Assembly: GCF_000768065.1 (NCBI RefSeq)
Contig: NZ_JRKM01000001.1
Span: forward strand, 2,480,001-2,544,000
Direction of reading: 5' to 3'
DNA: 64,000 bases
From: Aquabacterium sp. NJ1
GTDB taxonomy: Bacteria > Pseudomonadota > Gammaproteobacteria > Burkholderiales > Burkholderiaceae_C
Below the pieces are notes generated by a model, which was not told where the DNA came from, searched no databases, and worked only from the letters and a program-made list of their open reading frames with translations. Below, in pieces: positions 21,877 through 29,650 of the stretch (the stretch's first letter is position 1; each line of letters begins with the position of its first letter). Position numbers and translations under genes: made by a program.

Positions 21877-23766
21877 TCAGAGGATGGCGGCCTGCCCCAT
21901 GCGGGGCGCCCACTGCATGACCTGCCCGCGTGATGCCGTGCGCAAGCGCGTTTCGGTGAAGCTGTTGATGGCCGCATGGCGTGCAAAGAAGTGCTCCAGC
22001 ACGCTGCCCAGCAAGACGGTGCTGGTGCCTTGCAGGCCCATGTCATCGAGCTCAAGGTCGATCTGCACGCCCGAGCCAAACGCCAGGCGCCCGGGCCCCG
22101 GCAGGCGGCGCGCCACTTGGCGGGCCGTGACCGCGCGGATGCTGTCCACCTGCTTGCGCCAACCCGCATCACCCTCGGGCCCGTGCAGGCTCAGCAGGCT
22201 GCGCAAGGCGGCTGCGGCCTTCTGCGGGTCCTCGCCCGCGATGGACAGATAGTTGAGCGTGAGCTGGCTGATGAGCGACCAGCCCACATCCCCGCGCACC
22301 AGGCGCTGCACCACGGGCGTGGGCCCGCGCAGGCACTGCACGCCTTTGACAGGCCCGGTGGCATCCAGCGCCCAGGCTTGTGAGCCCGTGCTGGCATCAC
22401 GCTGGCCGGCGCCCGGCAGCAACATGGGCAAGTCCCGGTTGCTGACCATGGCCGAGACGGCCAGCTGGCGCAGCTCTTCGGGGTAAGGCGCATTGGCCGG
22501 GTCCACCAGGGACACGAAGACCTCGCTGCCGATGTAGGACGAGCGCGTGCCCTGCTCCCGCTGGCGTTGCGACAGCATGCGGGGCTCGCGGCGCACCGTG
22601 TAGTAGGCCGGGTGCTCGCTGCTTTCGGTGTGGAAGGCCGCGTACAAGGGATGAAAGCCCTGCTCGGCCACACGGCCGGTGCCATAACCCGTGATGGCCT
22701 CGATGCTGTAGACCTCGAAGTCCTGCGGGCGGGTGCGGTCGGGCACCACGTGGTGCTCCACCTGCGACGAGGTCAAGGCGATGCGGTCCAGCCGCTTGGG
22801 GAAGAGGTTGATGGCCGGAGTGCAGTACAGCGACAGGCTGCTGGCGTCCACCAGCGACTCCAGCGACGCATCCCCCTTGGACAGCAGGATGACGATCTCG
22901 AACTCGTTGCCCTTGATGCGCTGGATGCGGTGCCGCAGTTGCGACAGCTCCACGAACATCAGGCGCTGCGGCATGGCCGCGAACTCCTGCAGCACGCGGT
23001 GGCCGGAGAAACCGCGCAAGGTCTCGGGCAACAAGGCCTGGTCGTCATCGAAGCCCTGCTGCTGCAGGCTGTCGGCGTGCGCCCACTGCGCACGGGCCTG
23101 TGCCGCATCCACGGGCAACCAGGTGCCCAGGGCGGCCGTGGTCAGCAATTCATGCAGGCGCAGCGCCGTTTCATCGGGTGCGCTGATGTAGAAGGACAGC
23201 GCATCCACCGGCAGCTGATGCGCCATCAGGCCGCCCTGCACACGCAGGCGCAGGCGCAGGCCACCGCGCACCTGGCGCGCCACCGGCAGCTGTGCCAGCG
23301 GCAGATCAGGTGCATGGCTGAAGTACTGGACGTTGACCAGCTCCAGCGGCCACACCGTGACCTCGTGCGCCGTGCGGAAGGTGCAGCGTGTGCCCTGCCC
23401 GCGCGCCACCTCGCTGGTGAGCACCGAATGGCGCGGCACCGTGAAGCCTTTGGCCAGTGCCGGGTCGGCCAGATCGGGCTGCAGACGCGCCACCATCATC
23501 GACGGCACGGGCGACAGGAAGTTGGGGTAGACCGTCTCCAGCAGATGCTGGATGAAACGCGGGTACTCGGCGTCCAGCTTGAGCTGGGTGCGCGCGGCCA
23601 TGAAGGCAAAACCTTCGAGCAGGCGCTCCACATACGGGTCGGCCACTTCCAGGCCGTCCATGGTCAGCCGGGAGGCGATCTTGGGGAACTCGCGCGCGAA
23701 CTCGGCGCCCACTTCGCGCAGGTGCGCCAGTTCCTGGTTGTACAGCTTGAGCAGCCCGGGATCCAT
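21877..23766 (-). CDS. tssF: Type VI secretion baseplate protein TssF
   Basis: Encodes 629 residues, the usual family length. The start LLKLYNQELAHLREVGAEFA, then FAREFPKIASRL and DPYVERLLEGFAFMAARTQL, is the classic TssF N-terminus. Other landmarks are YPNFLSPVPSM, TCRFRTA-like residues, INLFPKRLDRI and the C-terminal RLPGPGRLAFGSGVQIDLEL. TssF is the main wedge protein of the baseplate and is needed for sheath assembly on the inner membrane complex. The ATG overlaps the stop codon of tssE, so the two are coupled. Nothing is unusual in length or composition. Confidence 0.96.
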   Translation of the reverse strand: MDPGLLKLYNQELAHLREVGAEFAREFPKIASRLTMDGLEVADPYVERLLEGFAFMAARTQLKLDAEYPRFIQHLLETVYPNFLSPVPSMMVARLQPDLADPALAKGFTVPRHSVLTSEVARGQGTRCTFRTAHEVTVWPLELVNVQYFSHAPDLPLAQLPVARQVRGGLRLRLRVQGGLMAHQLPVDALSFYISAPDETALRLHELLTTAALGTWLPVDAAQARAQWAHADSLQQQGFDDDQALLPETLRGFSGHRVLQEFAAMPQRLMFVELSQLRHRIQRIKGNEFEIVILLSKGDASLESLVDASSLSLYCTPAINLFPKRLDRIALTSSQVEHHVVPDRTRPQDFEVYSIEAITGYGTGRVAEQGFHPLYAAFHTESSEHPAYYTVRREPRMLSQRQREQGTRSSYIGSEVFVSLVDPANAPYPEELRQLAVSAMVSNRDLPMLLPGAGQRDASTGSQAWALDATGPVKGVQCLRGPTPVVQRLVRGDVGWSLISQLTLNYLSIAGEDPQKAAAALRSLLSLHGPEGDAGWRKQVDSIRAVTARQVARRLPGPGRLAFGSGVQIDLELDDMGLQGTSTVLLGSVLEHFFARHAAINSFTETRLRTASRGQVMQWAPRMGQAAIL

Positions 23767-24293
23767 CAGCGACGGCCTCCATCAATGGTGGACGGGCTGC
23801 CATCACGCACCTTGACCTGCCCGGCCTCCAGGTCCAGCTGGGTGCGCAGCAGCAGCTCCAGCGGGATGGGTTGCGCCCACAGGAAGCCACGGATCTCGAA
23901 CTCGATGATGTTATGGGCGTCCAGCATGGCGCCCCCGTCCACGGCCTTCACGCTCAGCGAATGTTCGAGGATGCGGGGCTCATAACGCAGGATGGCCTCG
24001 CGCAGAGATTGCTCGACGCTGGGCACGTCCACCTTGGAGGCCAGCTGGCCTGACAAGGGCGGCAAGCCATAGTTCAGCACCGACTCGGCCGCATAAGGCG
24101 CATCGGCGCCCTGCTTGCCCAGCGGCTGCACGGCATTGAGCAACCAGCTCAGGTCGCGCAGCACCGCCTGGCGCAACTGGTTCTTGTTGAGCACGCGCTT
24201 GTCGTCCGCATCGTGCTTGTCGTCGGGGTGCTCGTCGGTCAGGCGGTCCAGCAGCGCAGGCTGCAGACGGTCACGCAGGTCGGTCGTGGCCAT
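23766..24293 (-). CDS. tssE: Type VI secretion baseplate protein TssE (gp25-like)
   Basis: Encodes 175 residues. The N-terminus has LRDRLQPALLDRLTDEHPDD and the core has LRQAVLRDLSWLLNA, then SVLNYGLPPLSG. The gp25-like domain continues with VEQSLREAILRYEPRI and IIEFEIRGFLWAQPIPLELL. TssE corresponds to phage T4 gp25 and helps start sheath polymerisation at the baseplate. The YEPRI stretch corresponds to the ERR-type motif that is important in gp25 proteins. The gene follows tagJ by 30 bases and overlaps tssF. A short charged insert (DDKHDADDKRVLNKNQ) lies between the first helix and the core. Confidence 0.94.
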   Translation of the reverse strand: MATTDLRDRLQPALLDRLTDEHPDDKHDADDKRVLNKNQLRQAVLRDLSWLLNAVQPLGKQGADAPYAAESVLNYGLPPLSGQLASKVDVPSVEQSLREAILRYEPRILEHSLSVKAVDGGAMLDAHNIIEFEIRGFLWAQPIPLELLLRTQLDLEAGQVKVRDGSPSTIDGGRR

Positions 24294-24323
24294 GGACTGC
24301 TGCTCGCGTGTTCAGATCGTGGA

Positions 24324-25175
24324 TCAGGCTGCGGCCTGGCCGGGGGCCTTGTCGGCGCCCTCGCCCTCAGCGCTGGCCACATGGAGGATGAGCGTGCGCA
24401 CATCCAGCAGGCCGAGCTCGGTCTGGTCCGTGGTCAACAAGCGCTGGCCCACGCCGCGGTACTGGCCGGGCGACAGCTCGATCCAGTCGGTGCGGCGCGA
24501 CAGGCGCACCAGGTTGTCCGAGCCTTCGGGCATGGGTGCGTAACGCGTGGGCACCAGGGCCACGGTGCCGCCGCCATTGGGGAACTCGATCGCCGCCGGC
24601 AGCCAGACCATGTCACGCAGGTCACTGGGTGGCTCGAAGGTGATCGAACTCACCGACGAGAAGGGCAACCAGCCGTACTTGCCGTTGATGATGACTTCCA
24701 GCACCGGCCCCAAGCGCGAGTCGGCATCGGCCACCCACTCAAAGGCTTCGCCATTGAGCGCGCCGCTCACGGTAGGCGCGGCTTCCAGCGCCTGCTCGCG
24801 CAGGTGCTGGGCCAGGGCGTGGTCCCCACGGGCATCGGCCTGCACGGCCTCCACCAGGTGCGCCACCCAGGCCTGGGGCTGGCCGAACACCATGGGCGTG
24901 GTCTGGCCGTTGAAAACGGCATCCCGCAGGGCTTCGCACTTGATGGCCTCGCGGTAGGTGTTGACCATGGCCAGCGTGCCGGCATCGAGCTCACCGCACA
25001 CACCCAGCTGGGTCATGGCCCGCGTCCACTGCCCGTCCACCGCCAGCAGCTGGAACAGGAAGATGCGCAGCTTGGGGTGCGAAGGTTGCGCGCGCACACC
25101 CTCTTGCAGGTACTGCAAGGCCTGCGTCAGGTCGCCCTGTTTGAGTGCCTGTTCAGCTGCTTCAACCGTGTTCAT
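24324..25175 (-). CDS. tagJ: Type VI secretion accessory protein TagJ (ImpE family)
   Basis: Encodes 283 residues, typical for ImpE/TagJ. The N-terminal TPR-like helices (AEQALKQGDLTQALQYLQEG, PKLRIFLFQLLAVDGQWTRA) are followed by a beta-rich C-terminal domain with FEWVADADSRLGPVLEVIIN, YGWLPFSSVSSITFEPPSDL and DLVWLPA-like residues (DMVWLPAAIEF). TagJ binds the sheath protein TssB and modulates sheath recycling by ClpV in systems of this class. The gene lies between hcp (20 bases) and tssE (30 bases). Its presence places the locus with tagJ-containing subtypes such as the Pseudomonas H1 system. Confidence 0.93.
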   Translation of the reverse strand: MNTVEAAEQALKQGDLTQALQYLQEGVRAQPSHPKLRIFLFQLLAVDGQWTRAMTQLGVCGELDAGTLAMVNTYREAIKCEALRDAVFNGQTTPMVFGQPQAWVAHLVEAVQADARGDHALAQHLREQALEAAPTVSGALNGEAFEWVADADSRLGPVLEVIINGKYGWLPFSSVSSITFEPPSDLRDMVWLPAAIEFPNGGGTVALVPTRYAPMPEGSDNLVRLSRRTDWIELSPGQYRGVGQRLLTTDQTELGLLDVRTLILHVASAEGEGADKAPGQAAA

Positions 25176-25195
25176 GGCTTGGGTTCCTGGGGCGA

Positions 25196-25684
25196 TCAGC
25201 CCGGGGTGATTTCGGTTTCGAAGGTGCTGGCGCCGCCGCTGCCGCCAGCGGCCGTCTGCACCTGGTATTCAACGCACACCTTGAAAAAGGCAATGTGCAG
25301 CTCTTCGTGGATTTCAGGCAGCTCGTCGCCCACGGAGGCGATCCGGTGCGACATCAGCCGCGCCTTTTCCATCTTGATCTTGAGGTAGTCCACCGCGGCC
25401 GTGCCACCCGCCTTGCGCACGCTGAGCGTGACCGCCTTGAGGGGCTCGTTGTTGCGCAGCGCGGACATCAGCCCGGTCGACGAGCGGTCGACCCGCTTGC
25501 GCACCACCATCTCTTTCATGGTGGTGCGGGCCGAGCCGCCACCGAAAGACGCGGCGGACACGTCCATGCCCCAGTTCCAGCCGATCACCTCGATCTCGTC
25601 GAGGTGACCTGCCACGGTCGAATCCCCCTTGATCGGGCCCTGTTTGGTGCCCTCGATCTTGAGGAACATGTCGGATAGGGACAT
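25196..25684 (-). CDS. hcp: Type VI secretion tube protein Hcp (TssD), copy 1
   Basis: Encodes 162 residues. It has the Hcp pattern MFLKIEGTKQGPIKGDST, IEVIGWNWGMDV, VVRKRVDRSSTGLMSALRNN and AVTLSVRKAG. Hcp forms hexameric rings that stack into the inner tube and can carry small effectors in the lumen. There is no signal peptide. It lies 50 bases downstream of a second, clearly different hcp gene and 20 bases upstream of tagJ. This copy has a longer extended loop and the ending GGASTFETEITPG. The two copies share only scattered residues (MF-KI, RKAG, VD-SST), so this is not a recent duplication. Confidence 0.96.
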   Translation of the reverse strand: MSLSDMFLKIEGTKQGPIKGDSTVAGHLDEIEVIGWNWGMDVSAASFGGGSARTTMKEMVVRKRVDRSSTGLMSALRNNEPLKAVTLSVRKAGGTAAVDYLKIKMEKARLMSHRIASVGDELPEIHEELHIAFFKVCVEYQVQTAAGGSGGASTFETEITPG

Positions 25685-25734
25685 GGTGTGCTCCTGCGTC
25701 TGTCGGTCGCCTGCTCAGCGCGCAATAAGCGCAA

Positions 25735-26220
25735 TCAACCTTGCGGCTTGTTGGCAGGGATGTCCCATGCAGCCGTGGAAGTGGCGCCAGCGCCGCCTTC
25801 CTTGGACTGGATGGTGTACTCGACCTTGAACTTGGCGAAGTTCAGCACGACGTTTTCCGTCAGACGGTCTTCACCACCGGAGCCACCGGTCTGCACCGAG
25901 GACACCAGCACGTCGGTCAGGGTGATCTTGATGTACTCGAGGGGCTTGTCGCCGGCCTTGCGCACGGTCAGCTTGGCTTCCTTGATGTGGGTGCCCTTGC
26001 AGGCGGCCACGATCAGGGCGGTCGAGCTGGCGTCCACCCACTTGGTCAGCGACAGATCCTGCACATTGACCTTGCCGGCGCCGGCGCCCGTGCCCGAGTG
26101 AGCGGTGCCCGACTGGGACAGGCCCCAGCTCCAGGCCAGCACGTCGATTTCGTCGGCGTGCTTGTCGTCTTTCGACTCGCCCTTGATATCACCAATCTTG
26201 ATGAACATGTCCACTGCCAT
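25735..26220 (-). CDS. hcp: Type VI secretion tube protein Hcp (TssD), copy 2
   Basis: Encodes 161 residues. It has MFIKIGDIKGESKDDKH, EIDVLAWSWGLSQSG, LTKWVDASSTALIVAACKG and AKLTVRKAGDKPLEYIKI, close to the Hcp1 type that sits directly behind tssBC in many betaproteobacterial clusters. GGAG lies 9 bases before the ATG. The 170-base gap to tssC is the longest within the core operon and may hold a separate promoter, since tube protein is needed in excess. Having two different Hcp proteins in one operon allows mixed or alternative tubes with different cargo. Which copy is structural cannot be told from sequence; its position and classic sequence favour this one. Confidence 0.96.
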   Translation of the reverse strand: MAVDMFIKIGDIKGESKDDKHADEIDVLAWSWGLSQSGTAHSGTGAGAGKVNVQDLSLTKWVDASSTALIVAACKGTHIKEAKLTVRKAGDKPLEYIKITLTDVLVSSVQTGGSGGEDRLTENVVLNFAKFKVEYTIQSKEGGAGATSTAAWDIPANKPQG

Positions 26221-26390
26221 GATGCTTCTCCAGTTAAGTTGAGCGACCCGAATTGAAATGAATGAACCGGTTGGATCTGGTGCAGAGATGGGTCAGGACC
26301 CCACACCACCGGCGTGTTGAAGCCGGGCCAGGTTGCCCCCGGCCCGATGGAACGCTTGTTTCTGGCGCCCAGGTCAGTTGGCCTGACTGA

Positions 26391-27884
26391 TCAGGCTGCC
26401 TTTTGTGAAGGCAGTTTCGAAACCAGACGCAGCGACACGGTCAGCCCTTCCAGCTGGTAATGCGGGCGCAGGAAGAACTTCGATGTGTAGTAACCGGGGT
26501 TGCCTTCCACGTCTTCCACCACCACTTCAGCAGCAGCCAACGGACGACGGGCCTTGGTTTCCTCGGAAGAGTGGGCGGGGTCCCCGTCCACGTAGTTCAT
26601 GATCCAGTCCTGCAGCCAGCGCTGGACTTCACCGCGCTCCTTGAAGGAGCCGATCTTGTCGCGCACGATGCACTTGAGGTAGTGCGCGAAGCGGCAGGTG
26701 GCGAACAGGTAAGGCAGGCGCGCGGCCAGGTTGGCGTTGGCCGTGGCATCCGGATCGTCGTACTCGGCGGGCTTTTGCAGCGACTGGGCACCGATGAAGG
26801 CGGCGAAGTCCGAGTTCTTCTTGTGCACCAGGGGCATGAAGCCGTTCTTGGCCAGCTCGGCCTCGCGGCGGTCGCTGATGGCGATCTCGGTGGGGCACTT
26901 CATGTCGACGCCACCATCATCGGTCGGGAAGGTGTGCGTGGGCAAACCCTCGACGGCACCGCCGGACTCGATGCCGCGGATGCGCGAGCACCAGCCGTAC
27001 ATCTTGAACGAGCGGTTGATGTTCACGGCCATGGCATAGGCCGAGTTCACCCAGGTGTACTTGGTGTGGTCGGCACCGGCCGTGTCTTCTTCGAAGTCGA
27101 AGGCTTCCACGGGGTTGGTCTTGGCACCATAAGGCTGGCGGCCCAGGAAGCGAGGCATGGCCAGGCCGATGTAGCGGGCATCGTCCGACTCGCGCAGCGA
27201 GCGCCAGGCGGCGTACTCGGGCGTGGTGAAGATCTTGGTCAGATCACGCGGGTTGGCCAGCTCTTGCCAGGACTCCATGCCCATCAGGCCGGGGCCAGGC
27301 GCGGCGATGAAGGGCGTGTGGGCTGCCGCGCAGACCTTGGCCATTTCACCCAGCCATTCCACATCGGGCGGCGTGTGGTCGAAGAAGTAATCACCCACCA
27401 GGCAACCGAAGGGCTCGCCACCGAACTGGCCGTATTCCTCTTCGTACACCTTCTTGAACAGCGGGCTTTGGTCCCAGGCCGTGCCCTTGAACTTCTTGAG
27501 CGTCTTGCCCACATCGTTCTTCGAGATGTTGAAGACGCGGATCTTCAGCATTTCGTCGGTTTCGGTGTTGTTGACCAGGTAGCTCAGGCCGCGCCAGGCG
27601 GATTCGAGCTGCTGGAACTCGGGGTGGTGCAGGATCTTGTTGACCTGCTCGGACATCTTCTGGTCCAGCGCGGCGATCATGGCTTCGATCGAGCCAATGA
27701 CGTCGCTGCTGATCAGCTTGGTCTGGGACAGCGCTTGCTGGGCCAGGGTCAGAACGGCTTGTTCAACGGCCGACTTGGCGTTGTCGTTCTGGGGCTTGAA
27801 TTCCTTGTTCAGCAGGGAGGCGAAATCACCGCCTTCGTATTGAACGCCCTGCAGGGCCGCGCTTTGAACTTGTGCTTCGGACAT
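26391..27884 (-). CDS. tssC: Type VI secretion contractile sheath large subunit TssC (VipB)
   Basis: Encodes 497 residues, the standard length. Family landmarks are IGSIEAMIAALDQKMSEQVN, HHPEFQQLESAWRGLSYLV, GLVGDYFF-type residues (GCLVGDYFFDHTPPDVEWLG), IAAPGPGLMGMESWQEL, RFLGRQPYGAKTNPVEAF and the C-terminal GNPGYYTSKFFLRPHYQLEG. TssC pairs with TssB to build the sheath that contracts to fire the Hcp tube. It starts 27 bases after the tssB stop. Nothing is missing compared with the family. Confidence 0.97.
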   Translation of the reverse strand: MSEAQVQSAALQGVQYEGGDFASLLNKEFKPQNDNAKSAVEQAVLTLAQQALSQTKLISSDVIGSIEAMIAALDQKMSEQVNKILHHPEFQQLESAWRGLSYLVNNTETDEMLKIRVFNISKNDVGKTLKKFKGTAWDQSPLFKKVYEEEYGQFGGEPFGCLVGDYFFDHTPPDVEWLGEMAKVCAAAHTPFIAAPGPGLMGMESWQELANPRDLTKIFTTPEYAAWRSLRESDDARYIGLAMPRFLGRQPYGAKTNPVEAFDFEEDTAGADHTKYTWVNSAYAMAVNINRSFKMYGWCSRIRGIESGGAVEGLPTHTFPTDDGGVDMKCPTEIAISDRREAELAKNGFMPLVHKKNSDFAAFIGAQSLQKPAEYDDPDATANANLAARLPYLFATCRFAHYLKCIVRDKIGSFKERGEVQRWLQDWIMNYVDGDPAHSSEETKARRPLAAAEVVVEDVEGNPGYYTSKFFLRPHYQLEGLTVSLRLVSKLPSQKAA

Positions 27885-27911
27885 GTCGTCAACTCCTAGC
27901 TAGGGCTTTTG

Positions 27912-28418
27912 TTATTGAGCGCCGTCTTCAGGCTTCTTGGCGGACGCCAGGGACTTGAGCAGGGCCTCGTCCTTGAGGACCTTGGCCAGCAGCTCTTCGG
28001 CACCGGTCTTGCCATCCATGTAGGTGACCAGGTTGGCCAGCTGCTGACGCGCTTCGAGCAGCTGCTTGAGGCCATCGACCTTGGCGGCCACGGCGGCAGG
28101 CGAGAAGTCGTCCATGCTCTCGAAGGTCAGGTCGATGGCGAGGTTGCCTTCACCGGTCAGGGTGTTGGGCACCTGGAAGGCCACGCGGGGCTTCATGGAC
28201 TTCATGCGGGCGTCGAAGTTGTCGACGTCGAAGTCCAGGAACTTGCGATCGGCCACGGGGGCCAGGGGCTCGGCCGGCTTGCCCGACAGGTCGGACAGCA
28301 CGCCCATCACGAAGGGCAGTTGAACCTTCTTCTCAGCGCCGTAGAGCTCGACGTCGTACTCGATCTGCACGCGGGGTGCACGGTTGCGGGCAATGAATTT
28401 TTGACTACTGGTGGCCAT
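27912..28418 (-). CDS. tssB: Type VI secretion contractile sheath small subunit TssB (VipA)
   Basis: Encodes 168 residues. SQKFIARNRAPRVQIEYDVE at the start is typical of TssB, with LPFVMGVLSDLSGKP and KFLDFDVDNFDARMKSMKPR in the middle. The C-terminal helix region LLAKVLKDEALLKSLASAKK includes the likely ClpV-binding helix. GGAG lies 8 bases before the ATG. The gene starts 40 bases after the tssA stop and is followed by tssC in the usual order. Confidence 0.97.
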   Translation of the reverse strand: MATSSQKFIARNRAPRVQIEYDVELYGAEKKVQLPFVMGVLSDLSGKPAEPLAPVADRKFLDFDVDNFDARMKSMKPRVAFQVPNTLTGEGNLAIDLTFESMDDFSPAAVAAKVDGLKQLLEARQQLANLVTYMDGKTGAEELLAKVLKDEALLKSLASAKKPEDGAQ

Positions 28419-28458
28419 GCTTCGCTCCTGGGTCGTTGGGTTTCAATGGCGTTGAGAA

Positions 28459-29490
28459 TCAGTACTGGTCGTTGGGCACGCCAGCCAGCTTGGAAATCGT
28501 GTCGACACCGTCCGGGACCAGGTCGCGGATGATGTCCATGAAGTTCTTGCTCATCAGGCGCTGCGCGCGGCGAATCAGCAGGGGCGCGGGGTTGGAGGGC
28601 TCGTTAAGCTCGATCCACTCGCACACCTTTTCAAGCGCCTGCACCGCGTCGTCGCGGGTGCGCAGCACGCCAGCGGCCACCGCCACGTGGGCGGCACCAC
28701 CTGTCGCCGAGGCGGGATCACCGCCCACGTCGGCTGCCGCCGCATTGTCTGCACCCGCTGCCGCACCCGAAGCCTGTTTGGCGACATCGCCAATGACCTG
28801 CAGGAGCAGGCGCAAAGGGCGGAACTCGGGGCCGGAGATGGTGGCCTTTTCAGTGACCAGGGCGTCGATGGCGGCCACGGTGTCGGCCATGCCGGCCAGC
28901 GCGGTGAGCAGGCCAGCTTGCTGGCCTTCAGCATCTTGCAGGGCGGCGACCACACCGGCCAGCGGAGTGACGCTTTCGCCTTCGTAAGGCTGGGCCTTGC
29001 CCGCGGCCAGTTCGAAATCACGGCCGGTGATGCTGCTGCGGCCGGCACCCAGGCCAGACTTGCGCACATCGGCCAGGAAACCGGCGCCATCCACCAGCGG
29101 GGCCAGCGCATTGAGGCGCATGGTGGGGTCGTTGTCGTCGTCCGCGTCCAGCATGGGGTGGACGTGGTCCCAGTATTGGGTCAGCAGGCCGTGGATAAGG
29201 CGCAGGCCATCGGCGGCGGCGGCCAGGCCTTGCAGGCGGGTGGACGAACGCAGCAGGTGAACCGCCACGCGCACGTCCTTGGTGCGGGTCAGCAACTCGC
29301 TGGACAGGGCCTGGACCTTGCGCCAGTCAGGCTCCTCGGCGGGGATGATGGTGTCACCGAACTGCTGCTCGGGCTTGCCACGCGAGGCTTCGTCCAGGGC
29401 CAGGAAGGCGCTGTCGTATTCCAGATCCGGGCCACAGGGTTCGCTTTCGCCAACCGGTGCCAGGAGGGTATCGACATCAATCAGGGCCAT
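28459..29490 (-). CDS. tssA: Type VI secretion protein TssA (ImpA_N domain)
   Basis: Encodes 343 residues. The N-terminal ImpA_N domain has VDTLLAPVGESEPCGPDLEY, GDTIIPAEEPDWRKVQALSS and LLTQYWDHVHPMLDADDDND. An Ala-rich middle section follows, and the end has RTRDDAVQALEKVCEWIELN and the conserved short motif PLLIRRAQRLMSKNFMDIIR. TssA caps the baseplate and then the distal sheath end during extension. The PL-RRA-L ending is of the short TssA class that commonly accompanies tagJ. This is the first gene of the core operon, and a candidate promoter with the T6SS-associated element lies about 45-85 bases upstream. Confidence 0.95.
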   Translation of the reverse strand: MALIDVDTLLAPVGESEPCGPDLEYDSAFLALDEASRGKPEQQFGDTIIPAEEPDWRKVQALSSELLTRTKDVRVAVHLLRSSTRLQGLAAAADGLRLIHGLLTQYWDHVHPMLDADDDNDPTMRLNALAPLVDGAGFLADVRKSGLGAGRSSITGRDFELAAGKAQPYEGESVTPLAGVVAALQDAEGQQAGLLTALAGMADTVAAIDALVTEKATISGPEFRPLRLLLQVIGDVAKQASGAAAGADNAAAADVGGDPASATGGAAHVAVAAGVLRTRDDAVQALEKVCEWIELNEPSNPAPLLIRRAQRLMSKNFMDIIRDLVPDGVDTISKLAGVPNDQY

Positions 29491-29533
29491 GGTGTGTTCC
29501 GACTCTTCACAGCGTTATCAGAGGATGACAAGC

Positions 29534-29574
29534 ACTGTAGGTTCGAGAAGAGGGCCTCACACCTGCCAAAAGTC
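29534..29574 (-). promoter_or_regulatory. Candidate tssA promoter (core T6SS operon)
   Basis: On the minus strand TGAC-TTTT-GGC has its core at 29574-29565. TACAGT (29539-29534), within CTACAGTG, begins 35 bases after the G. Both the 8-mer and the distance are identical to those upstream of ompA. The start would be near 29527 with a 37-base leader, and the element would be centred at about -42.5. Confidence 0.5.
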
Positions 29575-29595
29575 ATGTGAAGCTGAAGGGCGGCT

Positions 29596-29640
29596 GAAAC
29601 CAGGGGGTTGCGTTGCGCCGGGCACCACACCCCCTGTTTC
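29596..29640. terminator. Hairpin downstream of tpsA
   Basis: The arms GAAACCAGGGGGT (29596-29608) and ACCCCCTGTTTC (29629-29640) pair with one bulged base around a 20-base loop. The hairpin lies 11 bases after the tpsA stop, between that operon and the tssA promoter. It has only short T runs, so it is a candidate terminator that would insulate tssA from upstream read-through. Confidence 0.5.
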
Positions 29641-29650
29641 TTGACCCGCG

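Noticed and set aside
26221..26390. A sigma-54 promoter before the first hcp gene
   Set aside because: A TGGCCCG half is present, but the GC-containing -12 half is not found at the right distance.
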